From Nomia melanderi (taxonomy: Eukaryota; Arthropoda; Insecta; Hymenoptera; Halictidae): a stretch of DNA of 64,000 nt. The notes below the pieces were generated by a model. That model did not search any database and had not been told where the DNA came from. It worked only from the letters and a program-made list of their open reading frames with translations. The stretch covers positions 11,540,606-11,604,605 of the forward strand of contig NC_135009.1 in assembly GCF_051020985.1 (NCBI RefSeq), in the 5' to 3' direction. Made by a program: the position numbers and the translations under genes. Below, one piece after another: positions 46,151-56,937 of this stretch (position 1 is its first letter; each line of letters starts with the position of its first letter).

Positions 46151-46826
46151 CCGAAGAGGGTACGCCAGTGATTCTCATTTTCTGGCTTGGTAATTGTTAC
46201 GTGTCGTCCACCTGCGACGCGAGCTGCTGTCTTGTAGGGAGTACGGTAAACTGTGTCGATTTTGATTGATGCGATTAGGTGGGCTTGTTTCTCTTTTGAA
46301 AGAACTGTTTCGTTTAGATGGCCACTTGCTGGGAGTTCGTTTAGAGATTTGGAAAAGGGTTGGGGGAAGATTTTTATGTATTTTATGCGTTAGATCTGTT
46401 TGTATTCGAATGTTCTGTAGAGCGGTAGGATTCAGAAGAATATGGCATCTATAATGCATTGAGGCTTGCGATGTATAGGGGACGTGGAATTTTGGGACAT
46501 TCTCGCGTGGCACGTTTTTTCAGTGCGAAAGGTTAATACTTGATGAAGAGGGAGTATATTTGTGAGGGTAGGTGTATGTGAAGAGTTAAGTGGTCTCTGG
46601 GCAGGGTTCAATGTATAATACTGACAATGATTGGAGCTATAGGTATTTGACAATGTAAATGAGATCGGGTTACCTCGGAATTACCCTGTATGAATGTATA
46701 ATCGTCTAGTTTTAAGTCTTTAATGAGCAAGGTCTAGATAAACGATCGTCGAGTTTTATAGAGATGATATGGTAAACGTATCTGAGCCTAGTGTTAATGT
46801 AGAGAAATTATGGAACTCGATTACCG
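46151..46826. other. Non-coding stretch
   Basis: A 112-codon minus-strand frame (46175-46513) overlaps others and has no recognised domain. GAGCCTAGTGTTAAT at 46784-46798 resembles a family H right end without a detectable left partner. Confidence 0.5.
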
Positions 46827-46981
46827 TTAACCCTTTGCAGTCGACAGTTTTTCGCTGGAAATGTTCAACGTTTTCTGACGAGATGTAGAATGTTTCTTGA
46901 AATTTGCTTGACAATTCACGCGAAACGAAAAATATTACGTATATTTCATTACCGAGAAATCCCTCGGATGCAAAAGATTAA
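46827..46981 (+). mobile_element. Family A TTAA MITE, short copy
   Basis: The left end TTAACCCTTTGCAGTCG is followed by the family segment TTTTTCGCTGGAAATGTTCA. The right end in reverse complement is TTAATCTTTTGCATCCG. 155 bp, so most of the right half is deleted. TTAA is intact on both sides. A different palindrome, CCGAGAAATCCCTCGG, lies beside the right end in place of the usual hairpin. Confidence 0.82.
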
Positions 46982-47488
46982 TGTATTCATCGTGGTCGAA
47001 AACTAGTTGGTTCATCGATATTCCCCGGACTCGAGAATCACGCGATGATTTAGCTAGATCCGAGCGCCGTCGTTCTCCGGTTCCATCTCCCAGGTGACTT
47101 GAAGTTTGACGAGAAAGTTCGAGGAAAGAGACTGAAAGTCCATGGATCGAGACAGCTTGATCTATGATGTTCGCGTGTGTCCTCTTCGCACGAGCTCGGC
47201 TGGATGTTGTATACGGGCTTCGCGTGGATTTCGCCGGATCCGGTTCGGATCACGCGATTCGTCGTCGAACGTGATTCCCCTGGCATTGTTTTAATCAAAT
47301 TCGCAGGAAGCGTTCGGCCCAGATCCGAACGCCGTATTCGTCACGTATATCAATAGTATTCTCAATGAAAACAGAAATCTGCAACAATCAAGCAGAAATT
47401 TCCTCGCGAGATCACGTCGCTCGTCATTCTGGGCACAGCGAACAGCTCGTCTCGCCCTTTGAAAAAACTTACCACTCGAATTACCAAC
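46982..47488. other. Non-coding stretch, no feature seen
   Basis: An 82-codon minus-strand frame (47050-47298) has no recognised domain. No repeats found. Confidence 0.5.
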
Positions 47489-47741
47489 CGAATCGAGTTT
47501 CTAATTTTCGAGACAAAATGATTCACAGGTCCTCTATTAATCCCGTGAATCGAAATTTCCTATTATAATAAGAAACAATAACAATTATCAAAGTAAAAAT
47601 TCGTCATTCGCGTTTCGAATCGAGTCTCCTATTATCGAAACAAAATGCTTAACAGGTTCTCCATTAATCCCGTGGTCGAAATTTCCTATTGTAATAAGAA
47701 ACAATAACAGTTATCAAAGTAAAAATTCGTCATTCGCGAGA
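47489..47741. repeat. 127-bp tandem duplication
   Basis: Copy 1 is 47489-47615 and copy 2 is 47616-47741. Both start CGAATCGAGT, contain GACAAAATG/AACAAAATG and TATTAATCCCGTG/CATTAATCCCGTG, and end AGTAAAAATTCGTCATTCGCG. The right half is more conserved than the left. Confidence 0.93.
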
Positions 47742-48436
47742 CGGATACTAAAAAGCCCCTGCTCCAGCCGATGTTTTCCTCTTAAAAATATCCTCCGTTC
47801 CCCGGCCATCGATTCAACGTTAAAAAAGAGTCAGACGACTAAAGCCGCGTCTACAAAGCGTGCACGTTGTACCGCGCGCATCCGCGACAGCGAACGGACG
47901 CGGAGTAACATTGACATGTACACAGGTGGCCGGGTATTGGTCCCGCTAGACAGTCCTATTGATTTCTGATTGAGGCAATCGACGATGCCAACTGCCATAT
48001 TGGACAGGCTTTTTAAACGTTCCGCACGAAGTTTCCGCAGCCACCGGGAAATTATCCATTAGGAGGCCGGGGAGATACAACCGGCGTTTGAAACATTGAC
48101 GAGTAAACGACAGAAAAGGGGCTGGGGCGGCGAGGAGGAGGGAGCGGGAGGGGATGGCGGCTGAACGGAACGTTAGCTGGGGGATAGGAGGTTGAAGAGA
48201 GCGACGGGACGGGACGGGAGGGATGATAAGTTGCTCGATCCTCGAATCGAGCAGCTCTCGATGGTAGGAAGAATTTCGCCAAGCACTTCTTCAAATATTT
48301 AAGCAGACCGGTCGGGAACGATGAGTTGCCTTTATCGTTAATTTCGATGAACGAAAGTCAGCGAATCATTGGCGCGGAAAACGCTGACGAGATAGGGATA
48401 GAGATAAAAAGAAAACTCGGAGCAGGTAAGACGGAG
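47742..48436. other. Non-coding stretch
   Basis: Mixed CpG-containing DNA with G-rich patches (48115-48225, including three GACGG pentamers). No recognised gene. Confidence 0.5.
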
Positions 48437-48893
48437 GGGGATGGAAAGTGGTGGATGGAGGGAAAGAGTTGGGTCAAGAAACACGGGGATGGAAAACTGT
48501 GGACAGCGATGGAAAGGAGGATCAAGGAAGATGGAGAAGGGGATGGAAAGTTGGGACATAGATGAAGGGAGGAATCAAAGGAGAGGGAGAAGGGGTGGCG
48601 AGCTATGGTAGAGGTAACAGGAGAAATCAACGAAGAATGGGGTGGAAAGTTGTAGACAGAGGTAAAGGGAAATAAAGAGTGTGAAAGTGTGGGTAGAGGT
48701 AGAAAGGAAATCAAGGGAGAATGGGGTGGAAGGTTGTAGATGGAAATGAAAGGGAAGATTAAGGGAGAGAGTAAAATAGAAGGGGATGTAGGGTTGTAGA
48801 GGAAGATGAAGAAATAAAGTGAAAGAGGAAGATAAAGGGATGGAAAACTGCGGACAGATACAGAGATAAATCGAGGAACAGAGAGAAAGAAGT
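48437..48893. repeat. Degenerate ~50-bp purine-rich minisatellite
   Basis: GGGG(A)TGGAAAGTTG-like starts recur at 48437, 48485, 48539, 48592, 48639, 48723, 48782 and 48838, with a weaker one near 48685. Units then carry GACAGAGATGAAAGGGA-like and AATCAAGGGAGA-like parts. The plus strand is strongly purine-biased throughout. The antisense Pro/Ser-rich frames here (48338-48714) follow from the repeat. Confidence 0.82.
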
Positions 48894-51800
48894 CGATAGA
48901 AAGCTGTTTCCGTTAATTATTACAGTGTACAAGGTAACGAAGGTTGTATACTTACAATTAAAAAATGTGTTTCATTATTTAATTGGTTAGGGTGGCGGAA
49001 CGATGGTTCCAACGGGAGAAATTCATCGGCCAATTATCGCGACGCGATGATGCGCGGCGATTCTCGCGATTAAATCTCGGGATTATTGCTGTACAGTTAG
49101 CTGGGAGTCCTCGGTAGAATTCTGCGGTTAAGATTGTTGATAATGGCGGCGGTGTTTGTTTAGGGAAAGTTCGATTCGCTTAAGAATCGGAATTCCGGCG
49201 TGGCGTTCGATTAATATCTGGCGCGCGCGGTCCCGCTAACTGGAGCGCGCGGCTCCGAACAAGTTTCCGCGAATTAACAACTTCGTAACGAGCACAATGA
49301 AGTATTAATTAATGCCACGTGGCTAATTAACGAGCGATTAAGCCGAGTGACCGCGGAGCAGTAGTAATTAAGCGTTCTCGCGAACGATACCGTTTGAATT
49401 GGGAGGCTGAGTTCTTCTGTTACAGGAGAGCGAAGCGGCTTTTAATGAACAGCTGGTTAAGAATGAGTTAAGAAAAGGTATGAAATTATCGGACGAAGTT
49501 GTTCGCGAATTTTAATGTGAAATAATTGCTTCAACAGCAGGAATCGAGGTTTTTCTCTTGAGATTCCAGGCAGGCGACTGAACATCGGTGGTTCTATCTT
49601 AAAATCTTTTTACATGAGACTTCATTCATTGAGTTAATCACATTTTGGTATATAAATTGTATTATACGAAACTTATTTCTGAACGAAAATTCATTTATCG
49701 CAAAGTGATTGAAAATTTACGATCAAACGCTATGGTTGTTTTCAGAAAAGTGAAAATAAGTTCCACGCTTCGAGGACGCTAAAATATATCATTTTTGCGT
49801 CCTGTTGTTGTGTATATGGCCGCTGAGAATATCCCATAACGCGTACCGAACAATCACTCCTTTATAAACCTAATGAATTCCATGAATTCCGTGAGCCGCC
49901 GGTCTTTCAAATTCGTATTTGCGCTTCGTCCCGGAACAATTTACTTTTCATACAATTAATTCCTCGCTTACGTATAATGGGGGGTGGAACTTTGTCGCGC
50001 TTAATACTCTGCAGAATCAGCCGCACTTCCCTCGCATTTTTCAAACCGGATTCGCGTCGGTAGTTTCACCGCGACGAAAAATGCAAATTAAAATTCAATT
50101 TGCCGTTCTCTGTCCCGCACAATCCCCGCCGTAGAATTAGTACGTCAGAGATAAACGAAACAGATGATAGAAAGTTTTCATTTGCAGCGGGTATTCTAGC
50201 TCTTGGACTACAATTAATACCTGAACTACGGTCCGATTAAATTACCACGTAATTAATACGCTCCTCGATAAACCGTTTCGAATCTACGATACAGTTTATT
50301 TTATAACGAAATCAATGAAGTTTCCTCATTAATATACTCATTGAATTATTGTTCAGAGTTCCGCGGAGCACGGAATTTAAAAAGGAAACGACTACCTGTT
50401 GACGGTTCGAGAACTCGAAAATTCGAAAGCTTGAACATTCGAAAATGTGAAAGTCTAGCCTGAAAATTTTACTATTTGCACACTTCGCGCCAGCTTAATT
50501 TATCATTGTCCAACCTCCTTCGAGTTCAGTGCTTCCCTCGAAATTTCCATCGGCAATTAGCCACCGACGTACACTTCCATAGAAAACGTCGGATCCGGAA
50601 GTTATCGTCGGGACGTGTCGCGAGCACAGCTGAGAGCCACGTGTAACGCGGATATCCGTGTCCGTGATGCTTTCACGAAAAATACAGACAGCGAGGCGTC
50701 CGCCCCCGCTCGCTCGCTCGCCCCCCTGGCCGTCCCCGTATCGATTTCTGGCCGATGGAGTATCGCGATACTCGCTCTCGTTCGCCTCACCCTCCGCCGC
50801 ACCAACAGCCGATCGCCATTCCTTGTGACTCTAGCTGCACCGGCTCCTCTTCCTTTTTTCCCTGCCACCCTCCCACCCCCTCGTTGCACCTACACGCGTG
50901 TACCCGCACCGCCCGGTCCCCGGTACCGTGAAATCGACATTAACGCTCGGAACCAGTGGAACCGTCGAAATGACCAATTTCACGTCCCTCGTTTCACGGT
51001 CATTTAATCATTGGAATCTAGAAGAAATTACTCGGCCAATAATTAAACGAGTTGCTTAATCAATCCTAGCGCATGCAACAGTGAAACTTTCGCAGCATTT
51101 TATGCTTCTAATCTAGAAGAATAGCTTCGATAAGAATTTCTACAAATTTTCGAATGTTTCGACCGTTCGAGAGTTACATTTCGCACAAATTCGCGGTTTA
51201 GTTTCGTTGCGAGCCGTTATTCCATGATTCTCCCCTCGCGACAAAGGGACTGCGAAAAAATAGCTTCGGTGTTCCGGTTGTCCGCGATAAAAATTTCAAT
51301 TGTTACACGTTCCCCGGCCGGTTCTCGGAGTCCCCCGACTCCGGCCGTTGTTTCCTCGATTTCCGCGCGCGTAGCCGGCGGCTCGCGGATATTTTACAAA
51401 TCATTGAGGAACCTTCCCGCGGCACGCGAGAATTGAGCGAGTAATGACAACGGGGACAAGAGTGACCCGAATATTCTGTATTCAATCCGCGCCGGAAATT
51501 ACTTTCATTTTCGCCCGCGAAAATGCCGGCGACGGTTGAATCGACGGTTCCCCGGTCGTTCGACGGCGAAATGCGACAATAAAACGACGATTAAAAGGGA
51601 TAGAACCGAAAAAAAGGGACAGCGGCGTCGTCCCGCCTGTCCCCCGTCCCGGTGTCGCGCCTCATTAAAAACGTATTCTTCGCGGGACGCGATCAACGGC
51701 GAGACGGAGGGGCTTGAATGGGAACGGAAGCGAACGGCGTGAAAAATAATCCAACCTTTTTGCAACTTACATTCATACGAAATAATATTTCCGCGAGGAG

Positions 51801-52827
51801 CGCGATGAATTTCGAATAATGCGCGACGATCGGAGGAAATGTTGCGCCGGGACTTAAACGATCGCTCGCGGGTTCTCAGGTTTTCGTCGTTCCCCGCCGT
51901 CACGCGATATTCGAACGTGCTAGGCGAAACTCTAGACTTGTCCGTAACATAAAACAATAGAATATGTAGTCTCTTAAATCCATTAGCTAAAAATCGCAAC
52001 AGAGAATTCCAAAGCAAATTCGGATAGATCATTTCAAACGATACCTGAACCTGTACATTCCACTCAACTTTACAAGCTCGAACGCCCCATATTCCATAAA
52101 CAGTCGAATCGAACTGATATCCATCGATACTGAAAGCTACGATTCCCCCCACCCGTCCTGTCGAAAGATTAAAACCAAAAATGGTTTCACACTCTCGAAA
52201 TCCTTCCACCGAGCGGACGCGTTGAAATTCGCTATTTCACAGTGGCGTGCGTGCGTCTATAAAAGCGATAGATAGGGGGGTGTCCCGAATCGGGCATCGA
52301 ATTCGCTTTATCTCCTTTTCATGTCGGTCGATAAGCGTGCCGGAGGGGGAGAAGGATGGATGGACGGAGGGGGGCAATTTCCTGACGCGGGTATTCTTTT
52401 TCACGGGGTCGCTCGGTCGGGGGGGTGGAAACGGGGCCAGGCCGGGGGATGAAGGCTGTACAGACGTCGTAGACGTCGCAACTTCATTCGCTGACAATGC
52501 TTACGTCGCCATAACTTGAACACCCCGCCACGGCCATTCTGAACTGCCGAAACGTGACCGTGTTCCCAGATCGAACCATTTAGTTTACGAGATAGCGGTG
52601 CCGTGTATCTGGTAATACGAGCCAATCCGTGCTGGGAACGGCGTTTGTAATCCCATTATCATTTTCGGTCGAGGAGCCCGTCGATTAGTCGGTTCGGATT
52701 ACCCGCGCGAGATCGGTAACTCGGCCTGTTTACAGGTGCCCGGAAATTATCGGCCGGGAAACTGGGTCGTCTTGGTGTTTCGGGGAAAGAAGATGGGTTA
52801 TCTGGCGCTGGTATTATATGCTACGGG
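48894..52827. other. Long non-coding stretch; one 234-codon minus-strand frame of doubtful status
   Basis: AT-rich and CpG-rich patches alternate. Frames of 95 and 130 codons overlap at 50602-51007. The longest non-repeat frame in the window is at 51505-52209 on the minus strand (234 codons). It has a hydrophobic run FFSVLSLLIVVLLSHFAV near its C-terminus and a basic tail, but no domain I recognise. It spans both AT-rich and CpG-rich DNA. I see no splice or promoter context. I leave it uncalled but flag it. Confidence 0.4.
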
Positions 52828-53056
52828 TTCAACTGTTCGCGCTGCAGTTCCTCACTGGAAATGCTTGATATTGTCTAACGAGACGCGGACGGCGTTTTGT
52901 GAAATCGACTTGAAATCGGACGTACATTCAAGAAAACTGTTTTCTTTCAATTCATATATTGATGTGTTATATAGAATTTAATAATGAATTAAACTTTGCA
53001 ATTTTACTGTGTTAGATCAGTTGATTGAGAGGTGCCTTTGGAGTGCAAGGGGTCAA
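52828..53056 (+). mobile_element. Family A TTAA MITE, eroded ends
   Basis: The body matches family A: TCCTCACTGGAAATGCTTGA, TCTAACGAGACGCGGAC, TTGATGTGTTATATAGAATT. The left end is TTCAACTG..., strongly decayed. The right end in reverse complement is TTGACCCCTTGCACTCC. The hairpin is decayed. It shares TCAA (53053-53056) with the next copy. Confidence 0.82.
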
Positions 53057-53293
53057 ACTTTTGCATTCCAGAAGTTTTTCACTGGAAATGTTTAATATTG
53101 TCTAATAAGATGCAGACATTTTGTGAAATCGACTTAGCAAGAAATCACTCGTACATTGAGAAAGAAAACTGTTTTCTTTCAATTCACATATTGATGTGTT
53201 ATGTGGAATTTAATATTGAATATTAAATTTTGCAATTTTACTGTGTCAAATCAATTGACGACTGAGAGGTGTTTCTGGAGTGCAAAGGGTTAA
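53053..53293 (+). mobile_element. Family A TTAA MITE
   Basis: A same-orientation neighbour of the previous copy, and its closest relative in the window: GACATTTTGTGAAATCGACT, AAGAAAACTGTTTTC and the TTGATGTGTTAT part are shared. The left end is TCAAACTTTTGCATTCC; the right end in reverse complement is TTAACCCTTTGCACTCC. The pair could be a tandem duplication or two insertions. Confidence 0.88.
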
Positions 53294-53333
53294 CACTAGC
53301 AAAACGATGGATTTCAGTTTACTTATTTCGTAA

Positions 53334-53556
53334 TTAACATTGGAACTACCAGACGGGTGAAAATGGCCCATTCCTAATTTCTTCTTTTTGCGATTATTAA
53401 AAAGACAACAGGTGTTCCTCTGAGGAATTATTGAAGAAATTTAGCAATACGCAAAGTGAATTGTAAATCAATTAAAGCTTCAATATGTACACTCTTGGAG
53501 TTCCTATGGAGGGTTTTTAAAAAGTGAATTTAACTATTCGGTAGTTTTAGCTTTAA
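53334..53556 (+). mobile_element. Family B TTAA MITE, full length
   Basis: Left end TTAACATTGGAACTACCAG; right end in reverse complement TTAAAGCTAAAACTACC. 223 bp, the longest B copy here, with the complete set of family segments: GACGGGTGAAAATG, AATACGCAAAGTGAATTG, ACTCTTGGAGTTCCTATG. It is separated from the family A copy by a 40-bp spacer that itself starts TTAACACTAG. Confidence 0.9.
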
Positions 53557-56500
53557 TATCTCGATAGCGTTCAATATTCGAAAGGATTTTAACAATTTGT
53601 CAATGTATCGTGATAATTTGAGTATTACCGGTGATTTCGACGAATTATTGTTGGAAAGGGTGAACGTGAGGAGATGAAATTCCCTGAATAACGAACGTTG
53701 TTGTTCACTTTGAAATATTGCTAGCCGAATGATGGCGTTTCATTTCAACGTCAAAGAAACGATGAATATTCAAATTCGTTAAATGCAGCTTTATTCGACA
53801 GGAGTTTGAATTTTGTTACAGATTATCCATCGAGCAATTCAAATCTTCGACGATAAATCCGCGGATACGCGAGCATTCACGGCTCCCCGTGAAAAATGTA
53901 AAATCACGTTCCCGGAACCTTGGCGCGCCATTTATCCACGCATATGCGCGAATAAATTAACTTATTTAATAATTTCCAGCGGGATCACCATCAAGAATTC
54001 ATCAACCGTAAAGCAGGGGACGTGAAAGCGGGTAATACAGATAAATCCGTTTCAACCATTACCGAAATTACGGAATTTTCGCGTTCTCGAAAGGTCAGGC
54101 AATAACAAAACGAAAGTTGCGTTCGTCGGAATATACCGGGATCTAATAGAAATGTCCGCCGTGAACGATGGTAATTTTAATCCTACAACAGTTTCACGAC
54201 TCGCCTTTAAAGAGTATGAAACTCTGAAGTCCTTTTGCGGCCGAGGTTCGAATGGAAAAAGGAAAAATCGCGGTTAAACGAGTTAAAGGTGAACTCGCCT
54301 CGGTACGTTGAGTTCGAAACACAATGGACCAACGATTGCCATTTCGAAGGTGAGGATCGCGCGTGTTAACGAATCACGTTCGGTACTTCGACAAATGAAC
54401 ATCTGAAGATCGCCATATCTATAATCGATACATTAGAAATAGCTAATAGACTAATAGATAGATAACACATATATCATTACGTATTTATTATCAAGACACT
54501 ATCATATTGCATTCTTCAAAACAGTATTACAAATACCGCGTTGTACGTTCCTATTTTAATTTCTTTCACAAGTTACATAGCAGTACAGCTCATTAGCTTG
54601 TTGATTACTAATAAAACAAAGTAGAAAACCATAAAATACGTATGTGCTATAACCGCAACCTTATGGAGCCTCATCGCTGGGCAGCGAATCGATTCCAAGT
54701 TAAAAACACGGGTTTACGGATTTATAGGGGTCAACGCGGCCGGCCAACGTAATCGGGTCGAAAACGATCACCGGGTTGACCCATTGAAGGGGATGGGAAG
54801 GGGCGGCGATATTTGATCGGCGATATTGTTAATGAAATTCGCGATACCTGGTAGCGATGCGTTCCGCTTTGCGTGCGGAGTAAATATTAAGCGGGCATTT
54901 TAGCGCCTCTGGCAACACGCCCTCTGCGGTTGCGCGAAACGCCGCGGATATGTCCGGCGAGAGGGGCCGGGATGGTAACACTGTCGGATAAAATCGATTC
55001 CGACAGAAATCGGCCGATCGAAAAGGTCCGGACGCGGCACACGCTAACGCCGCGGCGCGTACGCGTTGATACGCTTTAATCAACTGCCACGATATGCGTG
55101 CCGGAGGAGAAATAGCGCTGACAGCTACCATTTTTGCATTGCATCAACAGGCAGGCTATTTTGATCATTTTTGCGTTGTGTTGTCCCATTCGCTCGATTT
55201 ATATTCCGAGGGACGTGCGACATTCGCGCGAGCCGAAGTAACTAATAGCACTTTCACGGAAAGAAGATTTGATCTGCGATAGTTTCGTTCGCCGTTAACT
55301 TTACGGAACGCGGAATAATCTATAAACCTCGAAATCACTTGCATACTTTATATTTTACATTTCGGTAAAGCGCAATTCAAACGTTTCCCCTCGAAAGTGC
55401 AATAATTCAAAGTTCCATCGAACTTTCGCGGAGAAAATGTATTATACGTTGAATTTCAAATCGTGACACACGTTTCAGACGTTCTGTCGTGCTTGTACTT
55501 CGGTCTCCGTGAAGGAGGTTGCAGGGAAATCTAAGCGAAGCGTTCTATAAAAGTAGAGCTTCACGTTCGAGCCACCTTGTACATTACAATATTAATGCAG
55601 TCTGGAAGTCTCAATTTCGAAGTTCACTGAACCAAGGTGCCTGCTTGATTAAAAATAAAAAGGTCCCTCAGTAAATGGGAGACTACGGATCCGCCTGAAA
55701 TTGATTAACGAGAAAATGGGTGGAACCACCCTCCAACGCCGCCGGCCGCCATCCCCCGGTCGATCGATTAATATTTATTTCATTAGGTCACAACACGGCG
55801 AAAACTAATTTCACGCGTCGCGCGACTCCGCGCTGAATCCGATTTTGATCTCGTGCTATTATGTACTTTTCGCTTCTTCCCGATCCCCCCGCCCCCCCGC
55901 CGCCGTCACGGATCGAATCGCGTTCCGCGCGGCGCACTTCAAAGCGCTGGAAAAACGGCGGATCGAGTTCGCTGGATTTTTTCCCCCTTTCGGAACGAAT
56001 TTTCACGGGAAAAGTATTTACAAGTACCGCGCCGCGGCGCAACCCCTTTCCATTCAGTCGCAATTTTTTCATAAAGATCGATTAGCTTCGTTACACGAAC
56101 GGGAACAACGGACAAACGGCCTCGGAAAGTTTCTATTGTCAGCGATTTCCCCGTAGAAATTGATTTTTAATATTTTCCTTTGCCGGAGCTTGCCTGCGGA
56201 TTATCGGGAATTTATTTTTTTACTTTATTTGCACGCGCTGGTACCTCCGCGACGCAAGATTGCCCGTGAAATGGGACGATAACGACGGAGATGTAATAAT
56301 TGGAACGGCGTATCGGTAATTTTTGGAACGGCGCACAATGGGAGTTCGGATGGAATTGAAATTTTTTGGATCCACCGTTTTTATTACGAAATATACGCAA
56401 TTCCGGCTGTCTACGATATTTTATTACCTTCCGCGATTCCCGAAATATTTCGCAGTATATATAAATATAAAAAACTATGCGTCAAACGTGTTCCGAAAAT

Positions 56501-56739
56501 CAAAATCGATAGACGCCCGATATGTTTTTACGTCGTTCCATTTTCTCTCCGTGCGGCAAACTACCCAATTATTTTCCGTAAAAAGAATTAATTGGTTACG
56601 ACGTTGCACTGTCAAGTTTTTAGGTCGAGCAAAGAGTGAACCAACCGAAACTGTATACAGTAGAACTTAATATAACACGATTAAAAAATTCTTCTGGCGA
56701 GTCTCGCTCTCACATTCATTGTTTACCTATGTTTTTGAT
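53557..56739. other. Long non-coding stretch
   Basis: CpG-rich around 54690-55080 and 55780-56090, AT-rich elsewhere. Frames of 60-115 codons overlap on both strands, none recognisable. No repeats were found. Confidence 0.45.
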
Positions 56740-56937
56740 CACGTTAGCTGCGTCTACTGCAGGTATAATGGAGAATGATAGAATCCCACTTTTATAGTCA
56801 CTTCTCGATCTTTTAACGTTACAGCAACAGCTATTGCGGATATAATGGAAAATTAAAGAATCCCACTTTTACAGTCACTTCTCATGAATCCTCTAGTCAC
56901 GCTACAGCAGCAGCTACTGCAGATATAATTGAAAAGA
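56740..56937. repeat. ~80-bp tandem repeat, about 2.4 units
   Basis: TATAATGGA-type starts at 56764, 56841 and 56924 (periods 77 and 83). Shared parts are AGAATCCCACTTTTA(T/C)AG, TCACTTCTC and CAGCAGCTACTGCAGATATA-like sequence. Moderately diverged. Confidence 0.8.

Noticed and set aside
48338..48714. Overlapping Pro/Ser-rich minus-strand frames of 73 and 118 codons
   Set aside because: They are the antisense of the purine-rich minisatellite and have repeat-driven composition.
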